Assembly (NCBI RefSeq): GCF_019623905.1
Contig: NZ_CP069370.1
Span: forward strand, 1,178,001-1,242,000
Length of the DNA stretch: 64,000 nt
Origin: Neotabrizicola shimadae
Lineage (GTDB): Bacteria > Pseudomonadota > Alphaproteobacteria > Rhodobacterales > Rhodobacteraceae
Reading direction: 5' to 3'
Part shown: one piece after another, positions 48,506 through 56,175 of the stretch
Numbering within the stretch: the first letter of the stretch is position 1
Layout: the number at the start of each line of letters is the position of its first letter
Position numbers and translations under genes: made by a program
The notes under the pieces: generated by a model
Seen by the model: the letters and a program-made list of their open reading frames with translations, nothing else
Databases searched by the model: none
Told to the model about the DNA's origin: nothing

Positions 48506-49253
48506 GGCCGGTTGGCCGGCCGGAACGGGGCGCTTCGTCCACGACCGGCTCGACAGCACCAATGCTGAAGGCGCGCGCATCGCGGCCGGCCTGACCGGGC
48601 CGGCCTGGGTGCTTGCCCGCGAACAGACCGCCGGGCGCGGACGCCGCGCCCGCGCCTGGTCCAGCCCGGCGGGCAATTTCCACGGCACGCTGGTCCTGAA
48701 ACCCGCGGAACCGGCCGAGGTGGTGGCCCTGCGCAGCTTCGTCGCCGCGCTCGCGCTCCGCGATGCATTTGTCGCCGCCACCGCGCTGCCCCAGGCCTTC
48801 GCGCTGAAATGGCCCAACGACGTGCTGCTGAACGGCGGCAAGGTGGCGGGCATCCTGTTGGAATCGGCCAGCCACGGGGCAGGGGTCTCGTCCCTCTGCA
48901 TCGGCATCGGCGTGAACCTCATCGCCGCGCCCGATCCCGCCCAGGTCGAACCCGGCGCGCTGCGCCCCGTCTCGCTCCTGTCCGAAACCGGCCTCCGCCT
49001 CACGCCCGAGGCCTTCCTCGATCACCTCGCCCCCGCCTATGCCGCGCGCGAGGCCCGTTTCACCACCGGGGGCTTCGCTGCCATCCGCGACGAATGGCTG
49101 TCCCATGCCGCCCGCCTGGGCGAGCGCATCTCCGCCCGCACCGGACGCGACACGCGCGAGGGCATCTTCGAAACCGTCGATGCTTCGGGCAATCTGGTCC
49201 TGCGCACGGCCGGTGGCACTCTCGCCGTGCCCGCCGCCGAAGTGTTCTTCTAG
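48495..49253 (+). CDS. birA: Biotin-[acetyl-CoA-carboxylase] ligase
   Basis: Attaches biotin to the carrier domain of biotin enzymes. It has [16 protein letters not shown], the biotin and ATP loop [26 protein letters not shown], and [20 protein letters not shown], which are the catalytic-domain hallmarks. There is no N-terminal DNA-binding domain, so it is the monofunctional class. The start is uncertain: no ATG fits, and the first plausible start is TTG 48495, which overlaps nuoN by 11 bp and gives 252 residues. Confidence 0.88.
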   Translation: MSAKAGWPAGTGRFVHDRLDSTNAEGARIAAGLTGPAWVLAREQTAGRGRRARAWSSPAGNFHGTLVLKPAEPAEVVALRSFVAALALRDAFVAATALPQAFALKWPNDVLLNGGKVAGILLESASHGAGVSSLCIGIGVNLIAAPDPAQVEPGALRPVSLLSETGLRLTPEAFLDHLAPAYAAREARFTTGGFAAIRDEWLSHAARLGERISARTGRDTREGIFETVDASGNLVLRTAGGTLAVPAAEVFF

Positions 49254-49262
49254 GGGAAGGCC

Positions 49263-50042
49263 ATGCTTCTCGCCATCGACTGCGGCAACACCAATACCGT
49301 CTTTTCCATCTGGGACGGCACGCGCTTCCTCGCCACCTGGCGCATCGCCACCGATCACAAGCGCACCGCCGACGAATACTTCGTCTGGCTCTCCTCGCTC
49401 ATGGCCATCACACGCACCGAGGCCGCCATCACCGAGGCGATCATTTCTTCCACCGTGCCACGCGTGGTCTTCAACCTGCGCGTCCTGTGCAATCGCTACT
49501 TCGACTGCCGTCCGCTCGTGGTGGGCCGTCCCGATTGTGCTCTGCCTGTCGCACCCCGCGTCGACCAGGGCGCCACGGTCGGCCCCGACCGTCTGGTCAA
49601 CACCGTGGGCGCGTTCGACCGTCACGGCGGCAACCTGATCGTGGTGGATTTCGGCACTGCCACCACCTTCGATGTGGTCGATGACGACGGCGCCTATGTC
49701 GGCGGCGTCATCGCCCCCGGCGTGAACCTCTCGCTCGAGGCGCTGCACATGGCCGCCGCCGCCCTGCCGCATGTCGATGTCAGCCGCCCGCAGCGCGTGG
49801 TCGGCACCAATACCGTGGCCTGCATGCAGTCCGGCATCTGGTTCGGCTATGTGGGCCTCGTCAAGGAAATCTGCTCCCGCATCAAGGCCGAACGCGACCG
49901 CCCGATGAAGGTCATCGGCACGGGGGGGCTTGCGCCCCTGTTCGGAACCACCGACGTTCTGTTCGATAGCATCGAGGACGACATCACCATGCACGGCCTC
50001 GTCCTCATCCACCGATTCAACACCGCCCCGGAGGACGCATGA
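49263..50042 (+). CDS. coaX: Type III pantothenate kinase
   Basis: First step of coenzyme A synthesis. The 259 residues show the ASKHA-fold signatures of CoaX: MLLAIDCGNTNTVFSIWDG with the phosphate-binding DxGNT, VGPDRLVNTVGAF and NLIVVDFGTATTFDVVD. It overlaps RNase J by 4 bp and starts 9 bp after birA. The distant coaD at 14680 catalyses a later step of the same pathway. Confidence 0.96.
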   Translation: MLLAIDCGNTNTVFSIWDGTRFLATWRIATDHKRTADEYFVWLSSLMAITRTEAAITEAIISSTVPRVVFNLRVLCNRYFDCRPLVVGRPDCALPVAPRVDQGATVGPDRLVNTVGAFDRHGGNLIVVDFGTATTFDVVDDDGAYVGGVIAPGVNLSLEALHMAAAALPHVDVSRPQRVVGTNTVACMQSGIWFGYVGLVKEICSRIKAERDRPMKVIGTGGLAPLFGTTDVLFDSIEDDITMHGLVLIHRFNTAPEDA

Positions 50043-51715
50043 CCGCCAACCGCCTGATCTATCTGCCCCTCGGCGGCGCCGGCGAGGTGGGGATGAACTG
50101 TTACGTCTACGGCTACGGGCCAGAAGACAAGGAGCGCCTGATCGTCGTCGATCTGGGCGTCACCTTCGGCGACATGGAAAGCGCACCGGGGGTCGATCTG
50201 GTGATGGCCGACATCACCTGGCTCGCCGACCGCGCCGACCGGATCGAGGCGATCTTCATCACCCATGCGCACGAAGACCACATCGGCGCGCTTGGCCATC
50301 TTTGGCCGCGCCTGAAGAAGAAGGTCTATGCCCGCCGCTTCACCGCCGCCATCGGCCGCCTGAAGTTCGAGGAAGCGGGGCTTCCGGTGGAAGAGATCGT
50401 GGTGGTCGAACCGCGCCCCGCCACCATCAAGGCCGGCCCCTTCCAGGTGCAGTTCCTGCCCATCAGCCATTCCATCCCGGAATGTTCCATGCTGGTGATC
50501 GACACGCCCGCCGGCCGCGTCGTCCATTCGGGCGACTTCAAGCTCGACCCCGATCCCGTGGTGGGCGAGGCCTGGGATCCTTCGGCGCTTCAGGCCGTGG
50601 CGGCGGAGAAGCCCGTCATCGCCCTGATGTGCGATTCCACCAACGTGTTCTCGCCCCATCCCGGCCGGTCCGAATCCACCCTGACCGACCCCATCGCCCA
50701 GCTGGTTGCCCAGTCGCGCGGCATGGTGGTCGCCACCACCTTCGCCTCCAACATCGCCCGCCTCAAGACGCTCGCCGAAGCCGCGGTCAAGGCCGACCGC
50801 TCGGTCTGCCTTCTGGGCCGCGCCATGCGCAAGATGATGGCCGCGGCGGAGGAAACCGGCGTGCTGCAGGGCTTCCCCCGCACCGTCACGCCGGAAGAGG
50901 CGCTGGAAATCCCTCGCCAGAACCTCATGCTCATCGTCACCGGCAGCCAGGGTGAACGCCGCGCCGCCTCCGCCGCGCTCAGCCGCGGCAAGTACCTGGG
51001 CTTCGAGATGAAGGAGGGCGACCTCTTCCTCTTCTCCTCCCGCACCATCCCCGGCAACGAACGCGGCGTCCTGCGCATCGTCAACGCGTTTTCGGAAATG
51101 GGTGTGGATGTCCAGGACGATGCGAACGGTCTCTACCACGTCTCGGGCCATGCCAACCGCCCCGATCTGGAAACCGTCCACCGCCTGCTCAAGCCCGGCA
51201 TGGTCATCCCCATGCACGGCGAACACCGCCACCTGCGCGAACATTCCAAGGTCGCCATGGCCGCCGGCTTGCCCGCGGAAATCGCCACAAACGGCATGAT
51301 GATCGAACTCGCCCCCGATGGCCCCCAGGTCGCCGAATACATAGAGACCGGCCGCGTCTACCTGGACGGTTCGGTCCTGATCGGCGCGATGGATGGCGTG
51401 ATCCGCGACCGCATCCGCATGGCGCTGAACGGCCATATCATGGTGACGGTGCTTCTGGACGAAGCCGACGAACCGCTTGGCGATGCCTGGGTCGAGGTCA
51501 TGGGCCTTCCGGCCATGGGCCGCCATGGCCAGCCGCTGGCCGACCAGATCGAGGCGGAGCTGAACGAGTTTCTCACCGGCGCCGGCCGCAAGGTCCTGGC
51601 CGATGACGACAAGCTCGACGAAGCCGCCCGCCGCGTGGTGCGGCAGGTGGCGATGGAGGAAATCGGCAAGAAGCCCGAAGTGACGGTGGTGGTCAGCCGA
51701 TTGATGGAGGGCTAG
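50039..51715 (+). CDS. rnj: Ribonuclease J
   Basis: Metallo-beta-lactamase/beta-CASP ribonuclease (5'-3' exo and endo activity) of 558 residues. The zinc motif is ITHAHEDHIGAL, with further ligands in SHSIPECSMLV, HSGDFKLDPDP and, in the C-terminal part, VSGHANRPDL and PMHGEHRHL. The beta-CASP domain (FSPHPGRSE, AVVATTFASNIARL-type MVVATTFASNIARL) and the C-terminal dimerisation region are present. In alphaproteobacteria RNase J matures rRNA and degrades mRNA. It ends at a palindromic terminator shared with the convergent helicase gene. Confidence 0.95.
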   Translation: MTANRLIYLPLGGAGEVGMNCYVYGYGPEDKERLIVVDLGVTFGDMESAPGVDLVMADITWLADRADRIEAIFITHAHEDHIGALGHLWPRLKKKVYARRFTAAIGRLKFEEAGLPVEEIVVVEPRPATIKAGPFQVQFLPISHSIPECSMLVIDTPAGRVVHSGDFKLDPDPVVGEAWDPSALQAVAAEKPVIALMCDSTNVFSPHPGRSESTLTDPIAQLVAQSRGMVVATTFASNIARLKTLAEAAVKADRSVCLLGRAMRKMMAAAEETGVLQGFPRTVTPEEALEIPRQNLMLIVTGSQGERRAASAALSRGKYLGFEMKEGDLFLFSSRTIPGNERGVLRIVNAFSEMGVDVQDDANGLYHVSGHANRPDLETVHRLLKPGMVIPMHGEHRHLREHSKVAMAAGLPAEIATNGMMIELAPDGPQVAEYIETGRVYLDGSVLIGAMDGVIRDRIRMALNGHIMVTVLLDEADEPLGDAWVEVMGLPAMGRHGQPLADQIEAELNEFLTGAGRKVLADDDKLDEAARRVVRQVAMEEIGKKPEVTVVVSRLMEG

Positions 51716-51724
51716 CCCTCCATC
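51703..51724. terminator. 22-bp palindrome spanning the RNase J stop codon
   Basis: gatggagggct-agccctccatc is a perfect dyad centred on the TAG stop of RNase J (51713-51715). As RNA it gives a 9-bp stem with a ctag loop. The convergent helicase gene ends at 51732, so the same hairpin can serve both. The last codons of RNase J (Met-Glu-Gly) are constrained by it. Confidence 0.65.
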
Positions 51725-51731
51725 CCGGCAC

Positions 51732-53279
51732 TCACTCGTCGGTTCCGGCGCCCACGGTTTCGGGCAGCTCCGGCGCCTCGTCCTCGTCGGCCGTGACGGC
51801 CGAAGCCGGCAGGCGGAAGCTGCGCAGGATGAACTCGGGCACATGATCGCCCATGCCAACGACCCGGTGGTCGTCGCGGCGGTCCTCGCGCCGGTCGCGG
51901 CGCGGGCGCTCCTCACGCGGACGCTCGTCCCGCACACGTTCCTCGCGCACCCGTTCTTCGCGCACCGGGGCGGCCTCGACCACCTCCACCGCCTCGACCG
52001 GGGCTTCCTCGCGGCGTTCGCCACGCTCGCGCCCGCGGCCACGGCCGCCGTCGCGCTCCTTGCCGCGGCCACGGCCCGGCTTCTCTTCGCGCGCCGGGCG
52101 CCCGCCGTCGCCGGCGGCGGCCAGGTCCAGCCCCTCTGGCATCTCGCCGCGCGGAATCTCCATCTTCACCAGGCTCTGGATCGCCGCCAGATACTTTCCA
52201 TCCGACGGCACCGCGATGGTGAAGGCCTTGCCCTGCCGCCCGGCCCGCCCGGTCCGGCCAATGCGGTGAACGTAGTCCTCGGGATGCGAGGGCACGTCGA
52301 AGTTGAACACATGGCTCACCGCCGGAATGTCCAGGCCCCGCGCCGCCACGTCCGAAGCAACCAGCAGCCGCAGCTCGCCATCGCGGAACGCATCCAGCGT
52401 CCTGGTCCGCTGGCTCTGGTCCAGGTCGCCATGGATCGGCGCGGCGTCAAAGCCATGCGCCTTCAAAGACTTGGCCACCACATCCACATCCATCTTGCGG
52501 TTGCAGAAGATGATGGCGTTGGTGCAGGCCTCGCCCTCGCCGCGGATCAGCGCCCGCAGCACGGCGCGCTTCTCGGTAAAGCTGCGGTCCTTGCGCGTCG
52601 GCGTGAACTCCACCAGCCGCTGTTCGATGGTGGTCGATGCGGTCGCCTGCCGGGCAACCTCGATCTTTACCGGGTTGGACAGGAAAGTGTTGGTGATGCG
52701 CTCGATCTCGGGCGCCATGGTGGCGCTGTAGAACAGCGTCTGCCGCGTCATCGGCGTCAGGCTGAAGATGCGCTCGATATCGGGGATGAAGCCCATGTCC
52801 AACATCCGGTCGGCTTCGTCCACCACCATGATCTGCACGCCGGTCAGCAGAAGCTTGCCGCGCTCGAAATGGTCCAGCAGACGGCCCGGCGTCGCAATCA
52901 GCACGTCCACGCCGCGGTCGATCAGCTTGTCCTGCTCGCCGAAGGCCACGCCCCCGATCAGAAGCGCCTTGGTCAGCTTGGTCTGCTTGGCATAGATGTC
53001 GAAGTTTTCCGCCACCTGGGCCGCCAGTTCGCGCGTCGGCGCCAGAACCAGGCTGCGCGGCATCCGCGCCCGCGCCCGGCCCTGGCCAAGCAGGGTAATC
53101 ATCGGCAGCGTGAAGCTGGCGGTCTTGCCGGTGCCCGTCTGGGCAATGCCCAGAACGTCGCGTCCTTCAAGGGCAGGGGGGATGGCCTGGGCCTGGATCG
53201 GCGTCGGCGTTTCATAGCCCGCATCAGCGATGGCTTGGAGCACGCGCGGATCCAGCGCGAGGTCGGAGAATTTGGTCAT
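51732..53279 (-). CDS. DEAD-box RNA helicase (RhlE/DeaD-like)
   Basis: ATP-dependent RNA helicase of 515 residues. Q motif TPIQAQAIP, motif I AQTGTGKT, Ia PTRELAAQV, II VDEADRML, III YSATMAPE, V ASDVAARGLDIPAV and VI HRIGRTGRAGR are all visible. The C-terminal tail (about 385-515) is rich in Arg, Gly and Glu with tandem VREER/RDERPREE repeats, an unstructured RNA-binding extension. The ATG at 53279 (MTKFSDLALDP) is preferred over a longer frame starting upstream. Such helicases aid ribosome assembly and mRNA decay, and RNase J lies next door, convergently. Confidence 0.93.
   Translation of the reverse strand: MTKFSDLALDPRVLQAIADAGYETPTPIQAQAIPPALEGRDVLGIAQTGTGKTASFTLPMITLLGQGRARARMPRSLVLAPTRELAAQVAENFDIYAKQTKLTKALLIGGVAFGEQDKLIDRGVDVLIATPGRLLDHFERGKLLLTGVQIMVVDEADRMLDMGFIPDIERIFSLTPMTRQTLFYSATMAPEIERITNTFLSNPVKIEVARQATASTTIEQRLVEFTPTRKDRSFTEKRAVLRALIRGEGEACTNAIIFCNRKMDVDVVAKSLKAHGFDAAPIHGDLDQSQRTRTLDAFRDGELRLLVASDVAARGLDIPAVSHVFNFDVPSHPEDYVHRIGRTGRAGRQGKAFTIAVPSDGKYLAAIQSLVKMEIPRGEMPEGLDLAAAGDGGRPAREEKPGRGRGKERDGGRGRGRERGERREEAPVEAVEVVEAAPVREERVREERVRDERPREERPRRDRREDRRDDHRVVGMGDHVPEFILRSFRLPASAVTADEDEAPELPETVGAGTDE
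51860..51980 (-). repeat. Tandem repeats in the helicase tail
   Basis: Short degenerate repeats coding VREER, VRDER, PREER and PRRDR units. They make the arginine/glutamate-rich end of the helicase. Low-complexity tails like this bind RNA nonspecifically. Confidence 0.6.
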
Positions 53280-53508
53280 AGGCGTCCTGTTATGTGCGGG
53301 ATCGGCCCGCACGAAGTGAGGGGACGCGGCTTCCGGGCGTCCCGGCGTCTGAGGCACAAGGCCACAGAAGCGCCGTTAGCGGAAAACCGTGGCAGGGTCA
53401 AGGCAAGGTCAAGGCGTTACCCAACCATCACGCGGGCTTTGTCCGACTGTCGCGCAACTGTCGAACAGGCGCGCCAGTCTTCTGCGGACCAACCGACAGG
53501 AGCCCACC

Positions 53509-54867
53509 ATGCACCTTCGCCTTCTCGCCGGCGCGACCGCGCTCAGCCTTCTTGCCGTGACCGCCCAGGCCCAGGAAACCGTATTCCCCGCCACCCTCGA
53601 CGGCATGGTCGTTCTGCCCGCCGCCAGCTTCGTTCCCGCTCCGGCCGATGCCCCCGCCGATGCGCGCCTCTCGGGCAAATACACCGGCCCCGCCCGCACG
53701 ATGCAGGCGGGCACGATGCCCGGCGACACCGGCGCGCTGCACGGCAAGCGCCCCACCGGCCTTTCCGTGCCTTTCGAGGGTCAGCCGCTGCAGGGCTTCT
53801 CGGGCTATGCCATGGAACGGGGGGCTGACGGCAGCTTCTGGATGCTCACCGACAACGGCTTCGGCGCAAAGGCCAACAGCCCCGATGCGCTGCTCATGGT
53901 GCACCGGATGCAGCCCGATTTCGCCACCGGCCAGATGAAGATCCTCGAAACCATCTTCCTCACCGATCCCGACATGAAGGTGCCCTTCCGCATCGCCTTT
54001 GAAGGCGAGGGCAGCCGCTACCTGACCGGTGCCGACTTCGATCTGGAAAGCATCCAGATCGTGAACGGCGAAATCTGGATCGGCGACGAGTTCGGTCCCT
54101 ACCTCATCCGCGCCACGCTGGATGGCAAGGTGCTGGCCGTCCACCCCACCATGATGGGCGAGACCACGCTGAAAGGCCCGGATACCCCCGGCATTTCGGC
54201 CACCTCGGTCATGGGCAAGGACTGGGTGGTCCAGCGCTCGGGCGGCTATGAAGGCATGGCGCTGCAACCCGGCACGGGCCTTCTCTGGGGCCTTCTGGAA
54301 AAACCGCTCCTGGGCGAGGATGGCAATCCCGAGGGCAGCTTCCTGCGCGCCCTGGCCTTCGACCCGGCCAAGGGCGAATGGACCGGCCAGGGCTTCAAGT
54401 TCGCGCTGGCCGAAGGCGCCACCGCCATCGGCGATTTCAATTTCATCGACGAAACCCGCGCGATGATCATCGAACGCGACAATGGCGAGGGCGACCCCAG
54501 CCTGAAATGCGCGGGCGACCCCGCGCCCGACTGCTTCCCGCTGCCCGCCATGGTCAAGCGCATCGTGCTGATCGACACCGCCAGCCTCGATGCCGATGGC
54601 TTCGTACGCCGCATCGGCCACATCGACCTGATGAACGTGGCCGACCCCAAGGGCCTGAACAAGCAGGAAACCCAGGCCAACCGCGACCTGACCGGCATCC
54701 TCACGTTCCCCTTCTTCACCATCGAGGACGTGGTGCGCGTGGACGACACGCATATCCTGGTCGGCAACGACAACAACCTGCCGTATTCCTCGGGCCGCAA
54801 GCTGGATGCCGCGGCCGACAACGAGGCAATCCTGCTCTCGGTGCCGGAATTCCTGGCGGCGAAGTAA
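53509..54867 (+). CDS. Esterase-like-activity-of-phytase family protein
   Basis: A 452-residue periplasmic protein with a clear Sec signal (MHLRLLAGATALSLLAVTAQA-QE). It belongs to the family called esterase-like activity of phytase, a beta-propeller-like fold: ERGADGSFWMLTDNGFGAK, ADFDLESIQIVNGEIWIGDEFGPYLIR, GGYEGMALQPGTGLLWGLLEKPL and FFTIEDVVRVDDTHILVGNDNNLPYSSGR. The enzyme activity of this family is not firmly established. The ATG follows CAGGAGCCCACC. It is divergent from the helicase (229 bp apart) and ends at a strong terminator. Confidence 0.88.
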   Translation: MHLRLLAGATALSLLAVTAQAQETVFPATLDGMVVLPAASFVPAPADAPADARLSGKYTGPARTMQAGTMPGDTGALHGKRPTGLSVPFEGQPLQGFSGYAMERGADGSFWMLTDNGFGAKANSPDALLMVHRMQPDFATGQMKILETIFLTDPDMKVPFRIAFEGEGSRYLTGADFDLESIQIVNGEIWIGDEFGPYLIRATLDGKVLAVHPTMMGETTLKGPDTPGISATSVMGKDWVVQRSGGYEGMALQPGTGLLWGLLEKPLLGEDGNPEGSFLRALAFDPAKGEWTGQGFKFALAEGATAIGDFNFIDETRAMIIERDNGEGDPSLKCAGDPAPDCFPLPAMVKRIVLIDTASLDADGFVRRIGHIDLMNVADPKGLNKQETQANRDLTGILTFPFFTIEDVVRVDDTHILVGNDNNLPYSSGRKLDAAADNEAILLSVPEFLAAK

Positions 54868-54882
54868 GGCCGGTCCCAATCG

Positions 54883-54910
54883 CCGGCAGGCGCGTTCCTG
54901 CGCCTGCCGG
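54883..54910 (+). terminator. Rho-independent terminator after the phytase-like gene
   Basis: ccggcaggcgc (54883-54893) and gcgcctgccgg (54900-54910) form a perfect 11-bp stem with a 6-nt loop, followed by TTGCCTTTTG. It lies 15 bp after the stop codon. Confidence 0.9.
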
Positions 54911-54967
54911 TTGCCTTTTGGGCAGAACTGGCGCGCAATCGGCCAACGCGCAACAGGGAGACTCTCG

Positions 54968-55393
54968 ATGATTCAGAAACATTCCTCCGCCATCTGGACC
55001 GGCAGCCTGAAAGACGGCGGCGGCTCGCTCACCAGCCAAAGCGGTGTGCTGTCCGCCACGCCCTACACCTTCGCCACCCGGTTCGAGGGGCAGAACGGCA
55101 CCAACCCCGAAGAACTGATCGGCGCGGCCCATGCCGGCTGCTACGCCATGTTCCTTTCGGCGCTGATGTCCGGCGCAGGCGTCGTGCCCGACCGGATCGA
55201 GGCCACCTCGACCATCTCGCTCGACCCCACCACCGAAGGCAGCCCCACGGTGACGGCCGCGCATCTGGATGTCACGGTGAAGGCCCCCACCGACGAAGCC
55301 GCCATCCGCGATTTCGCCGAAAAGGCCAAGGCCGGTTGCCCGATCTCGAAACTGTTGAAAGCCGAAGTCAGCCTTGCGCTAAAAATCGCCTGA
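54968..55393 (+). CDS. OsmC-family peroxiredoxin-like protein
   Basis: A 141-residue OsmC/Ohr-family protein, thiol peroxidases that detoxify organic hydroperoxides. The two catalytic cysteines are in AAHAGCYAMFLS and KAGCPISKLL. HSSAIWTGSLKDGGGSLTSQSG is the conserved N-terminal strand pair, and NPEELIGAAHAGC is the OsmC (rather than Ohr) form. Start 54968 follows GGGAG. It is convergent with the unknown gene at 55396, with only 2 bp between the stops. Confidence 0.93.
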   Translation: MIQKHSSAIWTGSLKDGGGSLTSQSGVLSATPYTFATRFEGQNGTNPEELIGAAHAGCYAMFLSALMSGAGVVPDRIEATSTISLDPTTEGSPTVTAAHLDVTVKAPTDEAAIRDFAEKAKAGCPISKLLKAEVSLALKIA

Positions 55394-55395
55394 TC

Positions 55396-56139
55396 TCAGT
55401 CCTTTGCCGCCGTCTGTTCGCGCATCAGCTTCAGACGGCGGAACAGGTTCTGCGGGTCCCGGTTCAGCATGTCCAACAGCCGCTCTGCCAGCGGCCCTGC
55501 CACCGGCGCGTCGCCCGCCTCGCTCAGCAGCGGCGCCAGCAAATGCGCCTCCAGGTCGCCCGACATCAGCGAAAAGGGCTCCATCTCCATCGGCAACGGC
55601 GCCACCACGCGGTCGGCCTTGCGGAACGGCTCGGTCCCGGCACGCCCCGAAAACAGCCGCTCGGCCTCATAAAGCTTCATGACCGAAAACAACAACCCAA
55701 GCGACCGACCGACCCGCCGGTCAGCCTCGGTCGCGCCGTGGTCGCCAAAGGTGATCAGCGAGGAAATCAGCCACCGCCCGTTCAACTCGGCCAGCAGGAA
55801 ATCGCGCTTCTCCGTCCACAGCCGGTTGAACAGCACCGGCGCCCGCTCGGGCCAGCCCGACTTGCGCAGGTTCATGATCAACAGTGCGTTCAGCATCAAC
55901 AGCCCGGACCGCCCGGCAAACTCCCGCGCGATCTCCTGCATCCGCTGGCCATAGCGCGTATGCCCCTTGGGCAGGGGATCGGGGATCTTCCGCACAACCG
56001 TCGCGGCGATCGCGTCGAAATCCGCATCAACCGGTGGCAGCTCTTCCCAATTGGCAAAGCGGAACGGCGCCCGGCGCTTCAGATACCGGTCAAAGACCGA
56101 AATCACCCCGCCCTCGAAGGTCTCCTCCTCGTCGCCCAT
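55396..56139 (-). CDS. Hypothetical protein (247 residues)
   Basis: I do not recognise this protein. It is soluble and largely helical by composition, with GDEEETFEGGVISVFDRYLKRRAPFRFANWEE at the start, a hydrophobic middle segment (GRSGLLMLNALLIMNLRKSG; ELNGRWLISSLITFGDH) and a charged C terminus ending MREQTAAKD. No signal peptide or catalytic motif is obvious. It lies between osmC (convergent) and the RTX gene (same strand, 36 bp upstream of the gene start). No function is claimed. Confidence 0.65.
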   Translation of the reverse strand: MGDEEETFEGGVISVFDRYLKRRAPFRFANWEELPPVDADFDAIAATVVRKIPDPLPKGHTRYGQRMQEIAREFAGRSGLLMLNALLIMNLRKSGWPERAPVLFNRLWTEKRDFLLAELNGRWLISSLITFGDHGATEADRRVGRSLGLLFSVMKLYEAERLFSGRAGTEPFRKADRVVAPLPMEMEPFSLMSGDLEAHLLAPLLSEAGDAPVAGPLAERLLDMLNRDPQNLFRRLKLMREQTAAKD

Positions 56140-56175
56140 CCGCCTTCTGTCCCAAGCCTGCCGCCCCAGCTTGGG

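Noticed and set aside
45452-49003. Open frame of more than 1,100 codons on the minus strand across nuoM and nuoN
   Set aside because: Antisense of genuine membrane proteins in GC-rich DNA; composition (Glu, His, Arg, Gln) is that of a shadow.
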